Positions 38,801 to 41,800 of a stretch of DNA of 64,000 nucleotides are shown piece by piece; position 1 is the first letter of the stretch; every line of letters starts with the position of its first letter. The position numbers and the translations under genes were made by a program. Location of the stretch: contig JAGMUV010000014.1 in NCBI GenBank assembly GCA_020744425.1, positions 186,001 through 250,000 of the forward strand. The letters are read 5' to 3'. Under the pieces are notes generated by a model. It made no database searches. It had not been told where the DNA came from and worked only from the letters and a program-made list of their open reading frames with translations. This stretch comes from Dactylonectria macrodidyma. Its lineage: Eukaryota > Ascomycota > Sordariomycetes > Hypocreales > Nectriaceae.

Positions 38801-41800
38801 AAGTGGTTCCACTGCAAATTTGGTTAAGCGGGCAGTCGGTATTGATACCACATTGGACACAAACGCTGTTTAGGCAGAGCAAGACGCCGGGACAGTCTGA
38901 GTTGTCGGTGCATCCAGTCGGCGATGTGACACATCTGCCATTTTCGCAAACTTGACCGAGTATACAGTCGGAAGACGTGCTGCATCCTGCCACACAAATT
39001 CCATTCGTGCAAATGTTGCCAGTACCACAGTCTGAGTTGACGGAGCATGTGCCAATCGGCGATGTAACACAGCTTCCATCTTGACACACCTGGCCCAATG
39101 TGCAGTCAGAAGATGTGCTGCATCCTGCCACGCAAAGGCCATTCCTGCAAATGTTGCCGGTGCCGCAATCTGAATTGGCAGAGCATGTCCCGATCGGCGT
39201 GATACAACGGCCGTCCTGACAAACCTGGCCTGCCGCACAATCGGAAGCCGTGCTGCATCCTAGCACGCAAAGGCCATTCCTGCAAATGCTGCCGGTGCCG
39301 CAGTCTGAATTGGCAGAGCATGCTCCGGTCGGCGATGTGATACAGCGGCCATTTTGACAAACCTGGCCCGCTCTACAATCGGAAGCCGTGCTGCATCCTG
39401 GCAGACAAATGCCATTCCTGCAGGTCCCGCCAACGCCACAGTCGGAGTTGAACAGACATGTAGTGGGGAGACCAACGCATAAGCCGTGGGAACAAATCAA
39501 GTTGGCAGGGCAATCGGAGTTTCTCGAACATTTGCTCGACGGAGGAGGCACACAAGTGTTATCCTCACAACTGTCCTCGGCAAGGCAGTCCAAATCACTA
39601 TTACACGTCGTAACACATTCGCCCGACTGGCAAGTGCTAGGCTCGGTGCAATCGGCGTCGCTAGAACAGCCTCCGGAGGTGTTGGGGACACAAGTGCCAT
39701 CCTCGCAGATTGCGTTGTCGCAGTCTACATCGTCTGTGCAGTCCTGTCCTGCCACGCAGAGGCCGCCTTCGCAGATAAGAACGCCGTCGCAGTCAACAGT
39801 TCGAGCACACTCAGCTACACAGCTGCCATCGTTGCAAACCTCGCTGGCGGCGCATTGGGCATCGGAGGTACATTGTGAGTTATTACCGCCGCCGCCGTTG
39901 TTGCCGCCGTTGTTGCCGCCGTTGTTGCCATTGCCGTCGCCGCCGTCGCCGTCACCATCACCATCGCCGCTGCCACTGCCGTCGATGCCGGTACAATAGT
40001 CGAACAAACAGGTCTGGCCAGTCGGACAAATCATGCCGTCGCAGTTGGTAGGGTCACCCAGTTCGACACAGTTCTGGAGAACGCAGACGTTGTTCGGAGG
40101 GCAGTCCGCACCGGATGCAGTACAACCAGTGGCCTTGACGATGGGGGCGCAGACACCGTCGACGCAAGCTTCGTTAGTTGGGCACGCTTGCCCCTGTTGG
40201 CGCGCGAAGAATCGGAGCAGGCGGCTTGAAGAGGCACCACATGTTGAGGGATCTGAAACAGGAACGCACTGGTCGTTGACGCAGAGAGTATTGGAAGCGC
40301 AACTAGGGCTGCACGCGGAGGAGCTGCCTTGGTTGCTTCCGCCATCACTCCCATTGTCACTCCCGTTGTCACTCCCATTGTCACTTCCATCATCGCTCCC
40401 ATCAGACGGCCCTGAGGTCCCTTGGTCGCCGCCGTTGCCGGAAGAACCTGAGGAGGTCTGTTCAGGGGTTTGACCGTCATCACTCCCATTATCACTTCCG
40501 TCATCACTCCCATTATCACTTCCGTCATCACTCCCATCAGATGATCCCGAGGTTCCTTGGTTGCCACCGCTATCCCCGGAGGAATCTGAGGAAGTCTGTT
40601 CGGGTGTCTGGCCATCATTTACGGAGCTGCCTTGGTTGCTTTGGTCACCGCTTCCGTCATTGCTGCCATCAGATGATCCTGAGGTTCCCTGATCGCCACC
40701 GCTGCCGTCGGAAGATTGATTGGAAGTCTGTTCGGGTAGTTGGCCGTCATTTACGGAACTACCTTGGTTGCTTTGGCCATCGCTTCCATCGTCGCTGCCA
40801 TCAGATGATCCCGAGGTTCCTTGGTCGCCGCTGTTGCCGTTAGAGGAATCTGAAGAAGTCTGTTCTGGTGTCTGGCCGTCATCGACGGAGCTGCCTTGGC
40901 CGTTCTGGCTAGCACCACCATCATTGCTGCCATCAGATGATCCTGAGGTTCCCTGATCGCCACCGCTGCTGTCGGAAGATTGATTGGAAGTCTGTTCGGG
41001 TAGTTGGCCGTCGTTTACGGAACTACCTTGGCCGCTCTGGTCATCACCACCATCATTGCTTCCGTTAGATGATCCCGAGGTTCCTTGGTCGCCGCCGCTG
41101 CCCCCGGAGGAACCTGAGGAAGTCTGTTCAGGTGTCTGATCGTTATTCACAGAGCTGCCTTGGCCGCTTTGACCATCACCTCCATCATTACTCCCATCAG
41201 ATGATCCTGAGGTTCCTTGATCACCGCCACTGCCCACAGCAGAGCTCTGTTCCGGTGCTTGGCCGTTGTTAGCCGCTTGAGTCTCGTCGGAACCTTGGCC
41301 AAGGGTCGTAGTAATCGTAGTAGTAACCGTAGTAACTGTAGTTTCACCAGCGCCGTTGATGATTTCGACAACGGTGGTGACGACTTCTACAACAGTAGTG
41401 AAAACCTGTTCGACGACGGTATTTCCTCCTCCACCGCCACCTTGTTGACCGAGAGTTCCTTCGCTGGACTCGCCGTTGTTACCTCGAACGCCGGTCGTGG
41501 ACGGGGGGACTTGGCCATTATTGTTAGCTCCGCCAGTAGAAGCAGCTCCGCCGTCGCCTCCATTGTCGCCTCCAACCTCACCGCGGCGAGTACTGGTGAG
41601 TCCATCGTTGTTATCACCGACAGCTGTGCTCCCAGGAGTCGTGCTTCCCGGAATCCGTGAGTTTCCTGTAGACCCGGCGTTATCGTCGGGAGGAGTACTA
41701 CTAGCAGAATCGTCGGTGGAGCAAAACGTGAGGCCTGGAGGCGGCGGTCGGCGATCCCAAAGGTGGTTTACACAGACTCCAGTGACACAAACCTGGGACT

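Noticed and set aside
1..39880. CRISPR-like or satellite repeat array
   Set aside because: Spacing is regular, but units are coding, diverged at synonymous sites and contiguous, with no unique spacers, and the setting is a eukaryotic genome.
1..39880. EGF, TNFR or metallothionein identity for the modules
   Set aside because: Four cysteines spaced x5-x5-x4-x7 do not give the six-Cys EGF or TNFR patterns, and the acidic, Thr-rich intervals and secretion signal do not fit metallothionein.
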